From: Flavobacteriales bacterium UBA1993
GTDB lineage: Bacteria > Bacteroidota > Bacteroidia > Flavobacteriales_G > Salibacteraceae
NCBI GenBank assembly: GCA_002336485.1
Contig: DDCZ01000027.1
Coordinates: 1-64,000 of the forward strand
Length of the DNA: 64,000 nt
Reading direction: 5' to 3'
Position 1 is the first letter of the stretch; each line of letters opens with the position of its first letter. The notes under the pieces were generated by a model that made no database searches, had not been told where the DNA came from, and saw only the letters and a list, made by a program, of their open reading frames with translations. The position numbers and the translations under genes were made by a program. Of the stretch, positions 16,292 through 26,277 are shown in pieces.

Positions 16292-18741
16292 TACAATGGA
16301 TCTACATCAATATTACACCGCACTTTACGGAAATCTTCGTGTCCTTCCAATAAATCAATGGCCTGCCATATGCTATTTCTGGACTTAGAGGCAGATAAAT
16401 TCGTTTCAATCTTCAAATAAATCTGTCTGAGGTACCTATTTCGTACGCGTGCAATTGGCGGTTCTTCAGGGCCCAGCACTCTTTCGCCGAAGCTCTGTCG
16501 TAGTTCTTTTGCCAAAAATTGCGATGCCGATTTCACAAACTTGGCGTCTTTATGCGACAATTGAAACTTGATCAATTTTGAAAATGGCGGATAATCGAAT
16601 GCGCGCCGATCTAATAACTGCTCCTCAAACATTCCTGTATAATTATGTCCCTTCACAAGGGCAATTATTGGATGGTCGGGCTTAAAGGTCTGAATCAAAA
16701 CAGACCCTCGATCATTTTTTCTACCGGCCCGGCCAGCAACTTGCACTAATAACTGAAATGCACGCTCAAACGCTCGGAAATCAGGTCGATTCCATAAAGA
16801 GTCTGCGTTCATAACGAGTACCAATCCCACCTTTTCAAAATCCAATCCTTTTGTAATCATTTGAGTGCCGACCAAAATATCGTATGCACCCTCACTGAAA
16901 GCTTGAATTATATTCTCTAATGCCTTCTTCTTGCGCGTGGTATCAAGATCCATTCGAGCAATTCTCAATTCTGGGAATAGCACTTCCAAGTCATCCTCAA
17001 TTTTCTCGGTTCCATATCCTCTGACCTTCAATTTTGCCGAATTACAATTGGGGCATTTTTCTGGCTGTTTAATGCTATAGCCACAATAATGGCAGAGCAG
17101 TTTCTCAAAGTATTTATGAAAAGTAAGATTCACATCGCAATTCACACACTCAGCAGACCAACCACATGCTTCACAAAGTTGAAACGGCGCATAACCGCGG
17201 CGATTTTGAAAAATGATAACCTGCTTTCCGGCCTTGATCGTCTCCTTAATTTTAAGCACGGACTCGGGCGCGAAATCGGCTTGCATTTTCTTGTCCTTGT
17301 GCGCGGATCGCAGATCAACTGCACTAATCAACGGCATCTTGATTTCACCAAAACGCACATTCAGTTCCACCAATGCGTACTTATCTGTCTTCGTCAAGTA
17401 ATAGGACTGTACCGTTGGAGTGGCGCTACCAAGCAAAACTTTCGCGCCAAACTTGGCCGCGAGCCACGTTGCACTGTCCTTTGCATTGTAGAATGGACTT
17501 GACTCATGCTGCTTGTAGCTCGCGTCATGTTCTTCATCAATGATGACAAGGTCTAGCTTTTTGAAAGGGAGGAATACTGCTGATCGAGCGCCAAGAATGA
17601 TTTTTGGTTCATTGTCAGAAAGCATTTGCAACCACATGGTTAGACGCTCCTTATTGCTGAACCTAGAGTGGTAAACCATGATCTTTTGACCAAGCAAGTT
17701 TTCCATCCTTTTCACCAGTTGAGCTGTGAGCGCGATCTCCGGAACGAGAATCAATGTTTGACCGGAATTATTATTTCTCGAAATCAACTCGGCATAGATA
17801 TTTGTTTTGCCTGACCCAGTTACTCCGTGAAGAAGAACGGTCATTTTGCTCAACCACTTATTCTCAATTTCGGTGAGGACACGGTCTTGTTCCTCACTGA
17901 ATTTGGATGCCTTAACATCTTCCACATTGGTATCAAAGGAGTCCATTTCTACCCTTTTTTCAAATACTCCTTTCTCGATTAACGTATTAAGAATCGCAGG
18001 ACTTGCGTTGCTGACATTCAGCAATTTTGTTCTTGCTACTTGCTGCAATGAACGATCGAAATAACCGCTCAATTCGAGGTATCGCATTACAATTTCGAGC
18101 TGTTTTGGAGCTCGAACGAGATTTTCCATCAAATCGCGCAAGGCTTCTTCACTATTGTATCGATCATTCAGATCAATAAATACGATGGTTTTTGGTTTGG
18201 CCTCCTCTTCCATAGACTCTTGAATCTCGACCACTCCGAGTTTTAATAACCGATCAAGTGATCGCTGAACCTTGCCTTTAGACATCGTTTTTTCAATATC
18301 CTGAATAGATGTTGATTCGTCCAGAGACAATCTAGACAGTATGTCAAAATCGATTTCGCTCAGCAGATCTGTATCGACAGATTTCGGATTCAAAACCACG
18401 GTTGATGATGATGTCAATCTCATGGCCCCAGGCATTGCACTGAGCATAATTGTGCCAAGACCGCACATATAATATTCAGATATCCACTCCCACAATCGAA
18501 ACTGCATTTCTGTGATGATAGGCTCATTGTCAATCACATACTCGATCTCTTTCGTAGTCTGCCCTTGCCTAAGCGACGCATTCACTTCGTGGATAAGAGC
18601 AGAATAATAGCGCTTGGCGCCAAAAGGAACTACCACCCTTTTACCTGGAATCATTTCCTCAATCAATTCATCCGGGACGCTGTACGTAAAGGTTCCTCTT
18701 AAACTAAGTGGAATAATAACCCTGATGTAGAAAGCTCCCAT
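16291..18741 (-). CDS. priA: Primosomal protein N' (replication-restart helicase PriA)
   Basis: About 816 residues. N-terminal DNA-binding domain (FTYSVPDELIEEMIPGKRVVVPFG), Walker A LLHGVTGSGKTNIYAELI, helicase box IIDEEHD, the eight-Cys zinc-binding insert (CEACGWSAECVNCD ... CHYC ... CPNC), ILVGTQMITKGLDFE and QVAGRAGR. It reloads the replisome at collapsed forks. ATG 18741 (MGAFYIRV) is preferred to 18762, which only adds seven residues. Coupled to arfB. Confidence 0.96.
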   Translation of the reverse strand: MGAFYIRVIIPLSLRGTFTYSVPDELIEEMIPGKRVVVPFGAKRYYSALIHEVNASLRQGQTTKEIEYVIDNEPIITEMQFRLWEWISEYYMCGLGTIMLSAMPGAMRLTSSSTVVLNPKSVDTDLLSEIDFDILSRLSLDESTSIQDIEKTMSKGKVQRSLDRLLKLGVVEIQESMEEEAKPKTIVFIDLNDRYNSEEALRDLMENLVRAPKQLEIVMRYLELSGYFDRSLQQVARTKLLNVSNASPAILNTLIEKGVFEKRVEMDSFDTNVEDVKASKFSEEQDRVLTEIENKWLSKMTVLLHGVTGSGKTNIYAELISRNNNSGQTLILVPEIALTAQLVKRMENLLGQKIMVYHSRFSNKERLTMWLQMLSDNEPKIILGARSAVFLPFKKLDLVIIDEEHDASYKQHESSPFYNAKDSATWLAAKFGAKVLLGSATPTVQSYYLTKTDKYALVELNVRFGEIKMPLISAVDLRSAHKDKKMQADFAPESVLKIKETIKAGKQVIIFQNRRGYAPFQLCEACGWSAECVNCDVNLTFHKYFEKLLCHYCGYSIKQPEKCPNCNSAKLKVRGYGTEKIEDDLEVLFPELRIARMDLDTTRKKKALENIIQAFSEGAYDILVGTQMITKGLDFEKVGLVLVMNADSLWNRPDFRAFERAFQLLVQVAGRAGRKNDRGSVLIQTFKPDHPIIALVKGHNYTGMFEEQLLDRRAFDYPPFSKLIKFQLSHKDAKFVKSASQFLAKELRQSFGERVLGPEEPPIARVRNRYLRQIYLKIETNLSASKSRNSIWQAIDLLEGHEDFRKVRCNIDVDPL

Positions 18742-18841
18742 GGCCACGAATGTAATTCGCATGGACAGTACGCGCAGTCTGTTGTTTAAAACTCATTCTC
18801 ACAAAAGCGTAAACAAGGCGATTTGCCAGTAATGTTGTACC

Positions 18842-20764
18842 ATGCTCGCACCGATCGATTGGATTATCATTATTTCTTTTCTCCTGCTGTCTCTGGGAAT
18901 TGGAATTTACTATCGGCAAGCTGCGGGAAAGAGCCTATCAGACTTTTTTCTAGGTGGCCGGAACCTTCCTTGGTATGTGGCTGGATTGAGCATGGTAGCA
19001 ACGACATTTGCAGCCGATACTCCGTTAGCCGTTTCAGAACTTGTCTCTCAGGGAGGTATCGCAAAAAACTGGCTTTGGTGGTCGTTCCTAATTGGCGGAG
19101 CCTTAACAACATTTTTCTTTGCCTCGCTCTGGCGCAGGTCAGGCGTGCTCACCGAGTTGGAGTTTATTACGCTGAGGTATGAAGGAAAGGCCGCTCACCT
19201 TTTACGCAGTGTAAAGGCAGTTTACCTTGGTCTTATTATCAACGCCGTCATCATTGCATGGGTGAACCTAGCTATGATGACGTTACTGCAAGTGTTCTTC
19301 GATCTAGGCCGTGTTGACGCCATTCTCTGCACATTCGGATTAATGATTTTAGCTGTCATATACTCCTCTTTATCAGGTCTTAAAGGGGTCGCTATTACAG
19401 ATACAGTTCAATTTGCTATTGCCATGATTGGTTGTGTTATTCTCGCCGTAATAGTGGTAAACAGTGATGAGGTTGGCGGTATGGCCAAGTTAAAAACTAC
19501 ACTTCCATCACAAACGTTCGATTTCCTTCCATCGGTTAACGATGGCGGTTCGGGAATAATTCAGGGGTTCTCACTTTCAATTGGTGCGTTTTTATCTTTT
19601 GTAGCAATTCAATGGTGGGCCAGTTGGTATCCTGGAGCCGAGCCTGGCGGCGGTGGATATGTGGCCCAACGTATGATGAGCACTAGAAATGAAACGGAGT
19701 CTGTTTGGGCCACGCTTCTGTTTCAGGTGGGGCATTATTGCATTCGACCTTGGCCATGGATTGTAGTTGGTTTATGCGCTATCGCTCTCTATTCGCCTGA
19801 GATAACCAATCCGTTGTTAAACACTCAACTACTTGAAGCATCCACAGCAGAAGCTGCTGCAACTAACTATGCGGGATCTGCCGCTGATTTCATAGAAATG
19901 AATGAAGTTTCAGATGCTGCTTCAATAAAATCCGTTGAATATTTCTATTCTCCACGGCTAGGCTTTGTTTATGCGATGAAGGATTTCCTGCCCGCCGGAC
20001 TCGTTGGGTTGTTGTTAACGGCATTTATGGCTGCATACTTGAGCACTATAAGTACGCAAGTAAATTGGGGGGCCAGTTACTTAGTAAATGATCTACTGTT
20101 GCCCAATTACCCTAAACTCAAGAACCGTAACGTAGTGGATTTGAGTCGACTCGTATCGGTAGTGGTCATGATCGCCGGTGCTGCAGTCACACCAATGGTG
20201 ACAAGTATCTCAGGAGTTTGGGCGTTCATTATGCAGTGTGGAGCTGGCCTAGGATTGGTATTAATCTTACGATGGTATTGGTGGCGAGTCAATGCCTGGA
20301 GCGAATTGACAGCTACGATTGTTCCTCTATTCGCATACGGTATTAGCTTCTTTTACCTGAACGATTTACTTGGTCAATCATATATTGACAACAATGGACC
20401 ATTTTTTTTCACGGTATCCGTAACAACCATTTCTTGGTTAGGCGTTACACTCATCTCCGGACCACAGAGCATCGAATCTCTTAAATCATTCTTCATAAAG
20501 GTGCGTCCCATGGGCAGTTGGCCAATTGAGTTCACTGCCAACACAAGGCATAATGCCGGATTAAAGTATGCCTTTGGAGGATGGATATCTATGGTTGCAT
20601 TCATCGTATTTACCTTGTTCTGTATTGGGAACTTTATATTGTTGAATACTTCCTTGGCTATGTACCAAAGTATAGGTGCAATTATTTCGATTTTCGCACT
20701 GCGATATTTTCTGAAAAAAACCAATATCTTCGACCGCAATTCTCAATTACATGAATCTATCTAG
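18842..20764 (+). CDS. Sodium:solute symporter family transporter
   Basis: A 640-residue SSS-family protein with about 13-14 helices. The N-terminal part has YYRQAAGKSLSDFFLGGRNL and PWYVAGLSMVATTFAADTPL, the sodium-site region of this family. Loop WWASWYPGAEPGGGGYVAQR is also typical. Substrate not determinable (sugar, amino acid, vitamin or sialic-acid type are all possible). It diverges from priA. Its last 14 bases overlap the downstream lipoprotein gene. Confidence 0.85.
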   Translation: MLAPIDWIIIISFLLLSLGIGIYYRQAAGKSLSDFFLGGRNLPWYVAGLSMVATTFAADTPLAVSELVSQGGIAKNWLWWSFLIGGALTTFFFASLWRRSGVLTELEFITLRYEGKAAHLLRSVKAVYLGLIINAVIIAWVNLAMMTLLQVFFDLGRVDAILCTFGLMILAVIYSSLSGLKGVAITDTVQFAIAMIGCVILAVIVVNSDEVGGMAKLKTTLPSQTFDFLPSVNDGGSGIIQGFSLSIGAFLSFVAIQWWASWYPGAEPGGGGYVAQRMMSTRNETESVWATLLFQVGHYCIRPWPWIVVGLCAIALYSPEITNPLLNTQLLEASTAEAAATNYAGSAADFIEMNEVSDAASIKSVEYFYSPRLGFVYAMKDFLPAGLVGLLLTAFMAAYLSTISTQVNWGASYLVNDLLLPNYPKLKNRNVVDLSRLVSVVVMIAGAAVTPMVTSISGVWAFIMQCGAGLGLVLILRWYWWRVNAWSELTATIVPLFAYGISFFYLNDLLGQSYIDNNGPFFFTVSVTTISWLGVTLISGPQSIESLKSFFIKVRPMGSWPIEFTANTRHNAGLKYAFGGWISMVAFIVFTLFCIGNFILLNTSLAMYQSIGAIISIFALRYFLKKTNIFDRNSQLHESI

Positions 20765-21668
20765 AATTTCTCTCTTCGTAGCTGTTTCACTCACGCTTTC
20801 AGCACTTACTGGCTGCGGAGATGGTGGTGACTCAAAGGATACTGAAGGGCCTGACAGTCAAGCTACTGCCGAACCAAAAAATCCGAACGCAGCCGGATTA
20901 ATTAAAGTAGGTGACAAGCTTTTCAACTTACCTAGCCCGCTTGAAACAGCCTTCTTAATTGAGGAAGTTGGCGGTCATTTTACAGAAAATCTGATGAATG
21001 GAGAAGTGGATGCCACGAAGTATACCACGAAAAATGCACAAGCAATGAACCTGGGTATATATGGTGCCGACTTAGGTTATTCGCTCATTTATGGCCAGTC
21101 GCAGAAGGCTTTTACGCTCCTTGCCACTTGCAAAAAGCTCGGACAAGGATTGGGAATTAACCCTTCGATTTACACTTCAATGATGAAGCGCTTTGAGGGT
21201 AATATGGAAAATCGAGATTCACTTCTCATTATGATTGCTCAAATGAATAGTTTGAGTGACGAGTACTTAAAAGAAAACGAAAGCGAAGACGTGAGTTCGT
21301 TGATATTATATGGTGGATGGGTGGAGTCTCTTTATTTCACAACCAATCTTACAAAGCAATTGGATGATCCTAAACTACGGTCACGAGTTGGTGAGCAGAA
21401 GAATAGCTTGGAAAATTTAATTGGCTTAATGCAACAGTCAAACTCCACTGGACAATTAGACAACGTTGTAACAGAACTTCAATCGTTGCAAACTATCTTT
21501 AATAAGGTTGAGTACAACTATGAATGGGTTGAACCAGAAACCAAGGCTGATAAGAGTTTGACGATAATAAAAAGTAAAAGCACCGTGAATTTGTCTGAAG
21601 AGGTTTTAAAAGAAATTACAGACAAGATCACAGAAATTAGAAATAATCTAATCGCTACAACTGCCTAA
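20751..21668 (+). CDS. LPSPLE-motif lipoprotein, copy 1
   Basis: A 305-residue lipoprotein: signal peptide and lipobox (LSALTGCGDG), an acidic linker, then LFNLPSPLETAFLIEEVG and a helical domain with IYGADLGYSLIYGQSQKAF, LLATCKKLGQGLG and YGGWVESLYF. The lipoprotein at 62451 has the same order of motifs (NLPSPLETF, YGYGMYITDMGFM, YATCRALAGELG, VGSWVETQL), so the two are paralogs. Function unknown; both probably face the periplasm. The start overlaps the transporter gene by 14 bases. Confidence 0.75.
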   Translation: MNLSRISLFVAVSLTLSALTGCGDGGDSKDTEGPDSQATAEPKNPNAAGLIKVGDKLFNLPSPLETAFLIEEVGGHFTENLMNGEVDATKYTTKNAQAMNLGIYGADLGYSLIYGQSQKAFTLLATCKKLGQGLGINPSIYTSMMKRFEGNMENRDSLLIMIAQMNSLSDEYLKENESEDVSSLILYGGWVESLYFTTNLTKQLDDPKLRSRVGEQKNSLENLIGLMQQSNSTGQLDNVVTELQSLQTIFNKVEYNYEWVEPETKADKSLTIIKSKSTVNLSEEVLKEITDKITEIRNNLIATTA

Positions 21669-21670
21669 CA

Positions 21671-22081
21671 ATGAAAGGACTTTTCACACTCGCAATTATT
21701 GCACTTTCTGCTTCCTTTTCGTTTGCGCAATGCGACATCACTGCAGACGTTTGCCAAAAGCACATAACCGATGACTTCTTGTCGGATGGTCAACACTATC
21801 GAGCACTGTTGCTAACGGATCAAGTGGCTGAATTTAACGCAACCCTATACGGTGGAACGACGTATCGAATCTCAGCTTGTAGCGGCACCCAAGATGGAAA
21901 CTTATTGTTTCGAGTTACAGATAAGGACAGAAATCTGATCTTCCGAAACGTGGAGCATAAAAACGCCCCGTACTGGGATTTCCAACTCGAGTCTACGATG
22001 GATGTAATCATCGAAGCCGAGCTTGATCCAATTGCTGGAAATAGCGGATGTGCTGTCATGCTCATTGGTTTTAAGCGATAG
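21671..22081 (+). CDS. Small secreted beta-rich protein of unknown function
   Basis: A 136-residue exported protein with a clear signal peptide (MKGLFTLAIIALSASFSFAQ). The mature part is predicted beta-sandwich-like, with LYGGTTYRISACSG, DGNLLFRVTDKDRNLIF, a central WDF and a final GCAVMLIGFKR, and four cysteines that could form disulfides. It follows the LPSPLE lipoprotein by 2 bases, so is co-transcribed; the pair may work together in the envelope. No named family recognised. Confidence 0.7.
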   Translation: MKGLFTLAIIALSASFSFAQCDITADVCQKHITDDFLSDGQHYRALLLTDQVAEFNATLYGGTTYRISACSGTQDGNLLFRVTDKDRNLIFRNVEHKNAPYWDFQLESTMDVIIEAELDPIAGNSGCAVMLIGFKR

Positions 22082-22094
22082 TGCACCACTTTCC

Positions 22095-22544
22095 ATGAAC
22101 CTTGGAGACCCTCTTCCTTCTTTTACCCTTCCAGATCAGGATTGGAACGACCTAAATAGCGATCAGCTTCTTGGTCACCCCTGTGTTTTATTCTTTTACC
22201 CAAAAGATGATACTCCAGGTTGCGTTCGGCAAGCGTGTAGTTTTCGTGATCAGTTCGCAATATTTCAAGATAAAGGTGCGGAGGTGATTGGCATCTCAAG
22301 TGACACGCCCGAGGTGCATCGAAAGTTTCAAGAGAAGTATCGGCTACCCTATCGATTACTCAGCGATAAGAAAGGTGATCTCAGGAAAAAGTTTGGAGTG
22401 GAAGCGTCGTTATTAGGCTTACTCCCGCGCCGATCCACATTTATATTTGATGAATCTGGAAAGCTAATTCACAAATTTCGATCGCAACTTCAAGCTGAAA
22501 AACACATCGAGGAGGCAATTAAAGCCCTCACAAAGCCTGTTTAA
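22095..22544 (+). CDS. bcp: Peroxiredoxin of the Bcp/PrxQ type
   Basis: About 149 residues. LGDPLPSFTLPDQDWN opens the thioredoxin-like fold; YPKDDTPGCVRQACSFRDQF holds the peroxidatic Cys and a resolving Cys five positions later, typical of PrxQ. It reduces hydroperoxides with thioredoxin. ATG 22095 is chosen because the upstream in-frame extension to 22023 overlaps the previous gene and is not conserved. The stop overlaps the convergent gene by 4 bases. Confidence 0.93.
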   Translation: MNLGDPLPSFTLPDQDWNDLNSDQLLGHPCVLFFYPKDDTPGCVRQACSFRDQFAIFQDKGAEVIGISSDTPEVHRKFQEKYRLPYRLLSDKKGDLRKKFGVEASLLGLLPRRSTFIFDESGKLIHKFRSQLQAEKHIEEAIKALTKPV

Positions 22545-23182
22545 CGCACAAGCTTTAATGCGTGTTTCCATGTTTCGTTGCGAAATCCTGAAATACACCA
22601 CAACATGCAAAGTGGCTCAATAGCCCTTGCTGCCTCCATCATTCCCATATCCTCTACTTCCCATCCAAAGAGATCCAGTATCGCCGCTGTTCGCGCTTTT
22701 GACTCTGAATGATTGCCACAAATAAACATCGATGGTTTATGCTCTAAGACCGGATTAACCATTAAGTCACTCCCCACACTGTTGAAAGCTTTCACAAAGT
22801 ATGTATTCGGATACGCTGTTTGCAGAATCTCCATTAAACTCAGGTTTAAATCTGTAAAAAATGGCAGTACTCCGTTTACCGGTTTTCGTTTTGAATCGAT
22901 GGGGTTTGTCGTATCTATAATCAGTTTATGCCGTAAATCCGATTCCTTGCATAGCGCCAATGCATCTTTAGCACATTCACCTTTCACAGCCAGCACTAGG
23001 AAATCTCCGTGCGTTGCCACTTGGGCAAAGCTTCCTGCTGCGATCCCCATACCTTTTGATTTTGACCACTCAAGAAGTGTGTTTTTATCTCTTGCACCAA
23101 TCATAACTGAGTATCCATGTTTGAAGAATCCCTTGGCAAGAGTTTTCCCTACAGTTCCTGAACCTATTATTCCGACCTTCAT
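22541..23182 (-). CDS. NADP-binding oxidoreductase, F420-dependent NADP-reductase-like
   Basis: About 213 residues. N-terminal Rossmann motif MKVGIIGSGTVGKTLAKGFF with the GxGxxG turn, then MIGARDKN, IIDTTNPID and a C-terminal helical part (VKAFNSVG). This is the fold of F420-dependent NADP reductase and related proteins. F420 is not expected in this group, so another hydride carrier or substrate is likely. ATG 23182 is chosen because it opens directly at the nucleotide-binding strand. Confidence 0.85.
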   Translation of the reverse strand: MKVGIIGSGTVGKTLAKGFFKHGYSVMIGARDKNTLLEWSKSKGMGIAAGSFAQVATHGDFLVLAVKGECAKDALALCKESDLRHKLIIDTTNPIDSKRKPVNGVLPFFTDLNLSLMEILQTAYPNTYFVKAFNSVGSDLMVNPVLEHKPSMFICGNHSESKARTAAILDLFGWEVEDMGMMEAARAIEPLCMLWCISGFRNETWKHALKLVR

Positions 23183-23247
23183 AGCTCTGATTTTATTATT
23201 GCAAGATGCACTTACAGTTGATCTCGTACAAATAGATTTGTCAGATA

Positions 23248-23763
23248 ATGGATAAGAAGATAATCCTATCGACAGATCGATTGTATATGACGGAGTTTGG
23301 TGCTCATGACGCACCACATCTCTATGATTTAAATAGTGATCCTAACGTTATTCGATACACCGGAGACCCACCATTTAAGGATATCAAAGAGGCTCAAGAT
23401 TTCATCGATCACTATGACCATTACATTCGTTACGGAATGGGAAGATGGGCCGTTAGGCTCATATCTTCAAAAACCTTTATCGGCTGGTGTGGTCTCAAGA
23501 CTCATGAGAATGGAGACACTGATCTGGGATTTCGATTTATGCGAGCGTTCTGGGGACGCGGTTACGCCACCGAGGCAGCACGTGGTGCACTTCGATACGG
23601 ATTCGACGAAGTAGCGCTGGAACGCATTATAGCGCGTGTCATGCCTCAAAACGCGGGATCAATACGAGTAATTGAAAAGTTGGAAATGAATTTTATTGGG
23701 AACATTGTATGTGATGAGCACCCAGCCAAGTTGTACGAACTGAAAAAAAACCAATCGTTATGA
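23248..23763 (+). CDS. GNAT-family N-acetyltransferase (RimJ/RimL-like)
   Basis: A 171-residue single-domain acetyltransferase: LSTDRLYMTEFGAHDAPHLY at the start and the acetyl-CoA-binding region RAFWGRGYATEAARGALRYG, with a late NAGSIRVIEKLEMNFIG. Proteins of this type acetylate protein N-termini, ribosomal proteins or small amines; the acceptor is unknown. ATGA overlap with the nitronate monooxygenase gene (23760-23763) indicates coupling. Confidence 0.88.
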   Translation: MDKKIILSTDRLYMTEFGAHDAPHLYDLNSDPNVIRYTGDPPFKDIKEAQDFIDHYDHYIRYGMGRWAVRLISSKTFIGWCGLKTHENGDTDLGFRFMRAFWGRGYATEAARGALRYGFDEVALERIIARVMPQNAGSIRVIEKLEMNFIGNIVCDEHPAKLYELKKNQSL

Positions 23764-24701
23764 AGCAATCATTCACGGACATTATCCAATGTGAACACCC
23801 AATTATTATGGCTCCTATGTTTCTTGTTTCGAACGTAGAAATGATCACGGAGGCTCTCGCCGCGGGCATAACAGGAGCCATTCCAGCGTTAAATTACCGG
23901 ACAACTGAAGAATTGGCCCGAGCGATTGATTCGATTCGTGAAATATCGGACAAACCATTTGGGATTAATTTAATCGTAAATAAATCAAATGTGCGCTACA
24001 AGAGTCAATTAAAAGTCTGTATCGAAAAAAAGGTGGATTTCATAATTACTTCGTTGGGAAGCCCGCGTGAGTGCATCGAACTTGCTAAACCACAAGGGAT
24101 TCCAGTGTTCTGTGACGTTATCGATTTGAAGTATGCCAAGATCGTTCAAGAATTAGGAGCAACGGGGGTCATTGCTGTCGGATCTGGCGCAGGAGGCCAT
24201 GCGGGAAATTTAGGCTCCAAAGACTTGGTCACGACACTTAATAAAGAACTGGATATCCTGATTATTTCTGCTGGAGGTATTGCGACTAAAAAAGACGTTG
24301 ATCAACATTTGTCATTTGGAGCTGACGCCGTATCAGTAGGCACTGTCTTTATTGCCTCAGATGAAGCTGGAGTTTCGAAGAACTACAAACAGGCGCTTGT
24401 AGATTACGGCGCAAAAGACGTTGTACGGACCACAAAAATGTCAGGTAGTGCCCTCACGGTAATAAACACCCCTTATGTCCAATCGATTGGCACGAAGGCC
24501 ACATTTCTTGAGCGATTGATGCATAAAAACAAGTGGCTTAAGAAGTATATTAAAATGATTATCGCCATCCGCGGACTAAAGGCAATTGAGAACGCCGCTA
24601 ACAAAGCCACCTACAAAACGGTTTGGGTAGCAGGTCCTGTAATCGAACACATCCGAGCCATACGGCCGGTTCGAGAGATAGTTCAGGACTTAATTAAATA
24701 G
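23760..24701 (+). CDS. Nitronate monooxygenase / 2-nitropropane dioxygenase-like FMN enzyme
   Basis: A 313-residue TIM-barrel flavoprotein. Visible FMN-barrel motifs are PIIMAPMFLVSNVEMITEAL, FGINLIV, VGSGAGGHAG (phosphate loop with the GGHAG His), IISAGGIATKKDVDQHLSFG and ADAVSVGTVFIAS. It probably oxidises nitronates such as propionate-3-nitronate, or another enol substrate. The C-terminal extension past residue 230 is longer than in the shortest members. Coupled to the acetyltransferase gene. Confidence 0.88.
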   Translation: MKQSFTDIIQCEHPIIMAPMFLVSNVEMITEALAAGITGAIPALNYRTTEELARAIDSIREISDKPFGINLIVNKSNVRYKSQLKVCIEKKVDFIITSLGSPRECIELAKPQGIPVFCDVIDLKYAKIVQELGATGVIAVGSGAGGHAGNLGSKDLVTTLNKELDILIISAGGIATKKDVDQHLSFGADAVSVGTVFIASDEAGVSKNYKQALVDYGAKDVVRTTKMSGSALTVINTPYVQSIGTKATFLERLMHKNKWLKKYIKMIIAIRGLKAIENAANKATYKTVWVAGPVIEHIRAIRPVREIVQDLIK

Positions 24702-24760
24702 CAACTCAGGTTATATAGGGTCCATCTTTTTTTAAATGCCTTCCTTTGCATCCCTGTTAA

Positions 24761-25495
24761 ATGTTGCGTACACTCTCTATATCGATATTAACCCTCATTC
24801 TTTGCGGGACGGTGCGCGCTCAAATGGCATTCACGCAAGTTGATTACAACGATATTCCTTATAGGAAAGTTCGGACCTACGTGCATGATCAGCAAGTAAG
24901 AGGACAGATTGAGCACTTTTCACAACTGAAAGCAACTTGCGCCGATGGGCAAGAATTGATTGGATTCGAATCATATCAAAAGAAATACAGAATTAAAGCA
25001 ACATTAGAAGAGGTTTGGAAGGGCTATATCTCTGCAAGCCCTACTAGTGCTTGGAAGACTCGAAAGTCTTCTGTTGCATTAGTTTACGACCGAAAAAAAG
25101 ATGAATTGAAGTATGCACAAGACACGTGTAATGGTTCAAGAATCGGACAAATCGTTTACCTGCATATGAATCTATTGAAGGGATTCTATCATTTGGCTAC
25201 AGCAATCGAGATAACCGATATTATAGCCAAAAACGCAACAATTGAATTGAGCTATGTGGAGAGCGGCATAAATGAAGGAAAGCAATGGATTACCATGTCA
25301 GAGGGGAAGAATAGTTACGTAGACATCATCCATACTTCTATCATAAGAAGTGACTCAAAGTTTAGAGACAAATACCTCTACCCCTATTTTCACAACAAAC
25401 TCATTAACGCCTTCCATCGAAATATGGAGCGGCAAATTGTTCAAACACAGAAGTCAAAAAAAGGTGACAATCTCCTTGCTGAATCCTTAAAGTGA
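24761..25495 (+). CDS. Secreted protein of unknown function
   Basis: A 244-residue protein with a signal peptide (MLRTLSISILTLILCGTVRA). The mature region alternates strands and helices (YRIKATLEEVWKGYIS; VYLHMNLLKGFYHLATAIEI; TIELSYVESGINEGKQWITM; RDKYLYPYFHNKLINAFHRN), which loosely suggests a START/SRPBCC-like ligand-binding fold, but I do not recognise a family. About 60 bases separate it from the upstream gene and 17 from the SDR gene downstream. Confidence 0.65.
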   Translation: MLRTLSISILTLILCGTVRAQMAFTQVDYNDIPYRKVRTYVHDQQVRGQIEHFSQLKATCADGQELIGFESYQKKYRIKATLEEVWKGYISASPTSAWKTRKSSVALVYDRKKDELKYAQDTCNGSRIGQIVYLHMNLLKGFYHLATAIEITDIIAKNATIELSYVESGINEGKQWITMSEGKNSYVDIIHTSIIRSDSKFRDKYLYPYFHNKLINAFHRNMERQIVQTQKSKKGDNLLAESLK

Positions 25496-25512
25496 TGCGC
25501 TAGTTTTGGTGC

Positions 25513-26271
25513 ATGAACAAACTTTCTCTAATTACAGGTGCGACCTCAGGGTTTGGTGAAGCTATTGCTCGAAAATTTGCAGCAAATGGACATTCACTTA
25601 TAATAGCTGGTCGACGAACAGAACGACTTGAAGCGCTTGCTACAGAGCTTCGGAATTCCCATTCAACCCAAGTTTTACCCTTAACACTTGACGTGCGAGA
25701 CAGGGATCAGGTAACACAAACAATTAATGCATTGGGCGATGAATGGAAAAATATCGATGTACTCGTTAATAACGCGGGCCTTGCAAGTGGCGCAAACCCT
25801 ATTCAGGATGGAGATATCGACGATTGGGATAAGATGATCGAAACTAATGTCAGCGGGCTGTTATACGTTTCAAGAGCGGTAATTCCATTATTAGTTAAGC
25901 GTGGTCAAGGTCACATCGTTAATATCGGAAGCACTGCAGGCAAAGAAGTTTATAAAAATGGGAATGTTTACTGCGCTTCTAAGCACGCCGTGGATGCTAT
26001 CACAAAGGGCATGCGTATAGATTTACTAGAACACGGCGTCAAAGTAACTCAGATCGCTCCTGGCGCTGCAGAAACAGAGTTTAGTGAAGTTCGATTCCAT
26101 GGCGATAAGGAAAAGGCCAAGTCCGTTTATAACGGATACAAGCCAATGGAGGCCAAGGACATTGCCGAGCTTGTTTATTATTCAACGTCCTTACCAAGCC
26201 ACCTTTGCATCAACGATTTGGTTGTGACAAGCCTTGCGCAAGCGAATAGCTTCTACATTGATCGTAAGTAA
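25513..26271 (+). CDS. Short-chain dehydrogenase/reductase, YdfG-like
   Basis: A 252-residue classical SDR: cofactor loop LITGATSGFGEAIARKFAAN, NNAG (LVNNAGLASG), catalytic Ser (GHIVNIGSTAGKEVYKNGNV), YxxxK (YCASKHAVDAITKGMRIDLL) and PGAAETEFSEVRFHGD. The sequence around YKNGNVYCASK resembles YdfG, an NADP-dependent 3-hydroxy acid / serine dehydrogenase, so that activity is likely but unproven. Confidence 0.9.
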   Translation: MNKLSLITGATSGFGEAIARKFAANGHSLIIAGRRTERLEALATELRNSHSTQVLPLTLDVRDRDQVTQTINALGDEWKNIDVLVNNAGLASGANPIQDGDIDDWDKMIETNVSGLLYVSRAVIPLLVKRGQGHIVNIGSTAGKEVYKNGNVYCASKHAVDAITKGMRIDLLEHGVKVTQIAPGAAETEFSEVRFHGDKEKAKSVYNGYKPMEAKDIAELVYYSTSLPSHLCINDLVVTSLAQANSFYIDRK

Positions 26272-26277
26272 GAAGTA

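Noticed and set aside
17089..17502. Plus-strand frame inside priA
   Set aside because: Antisense to the zinc-binding and helicase parts of PriA; no domain.
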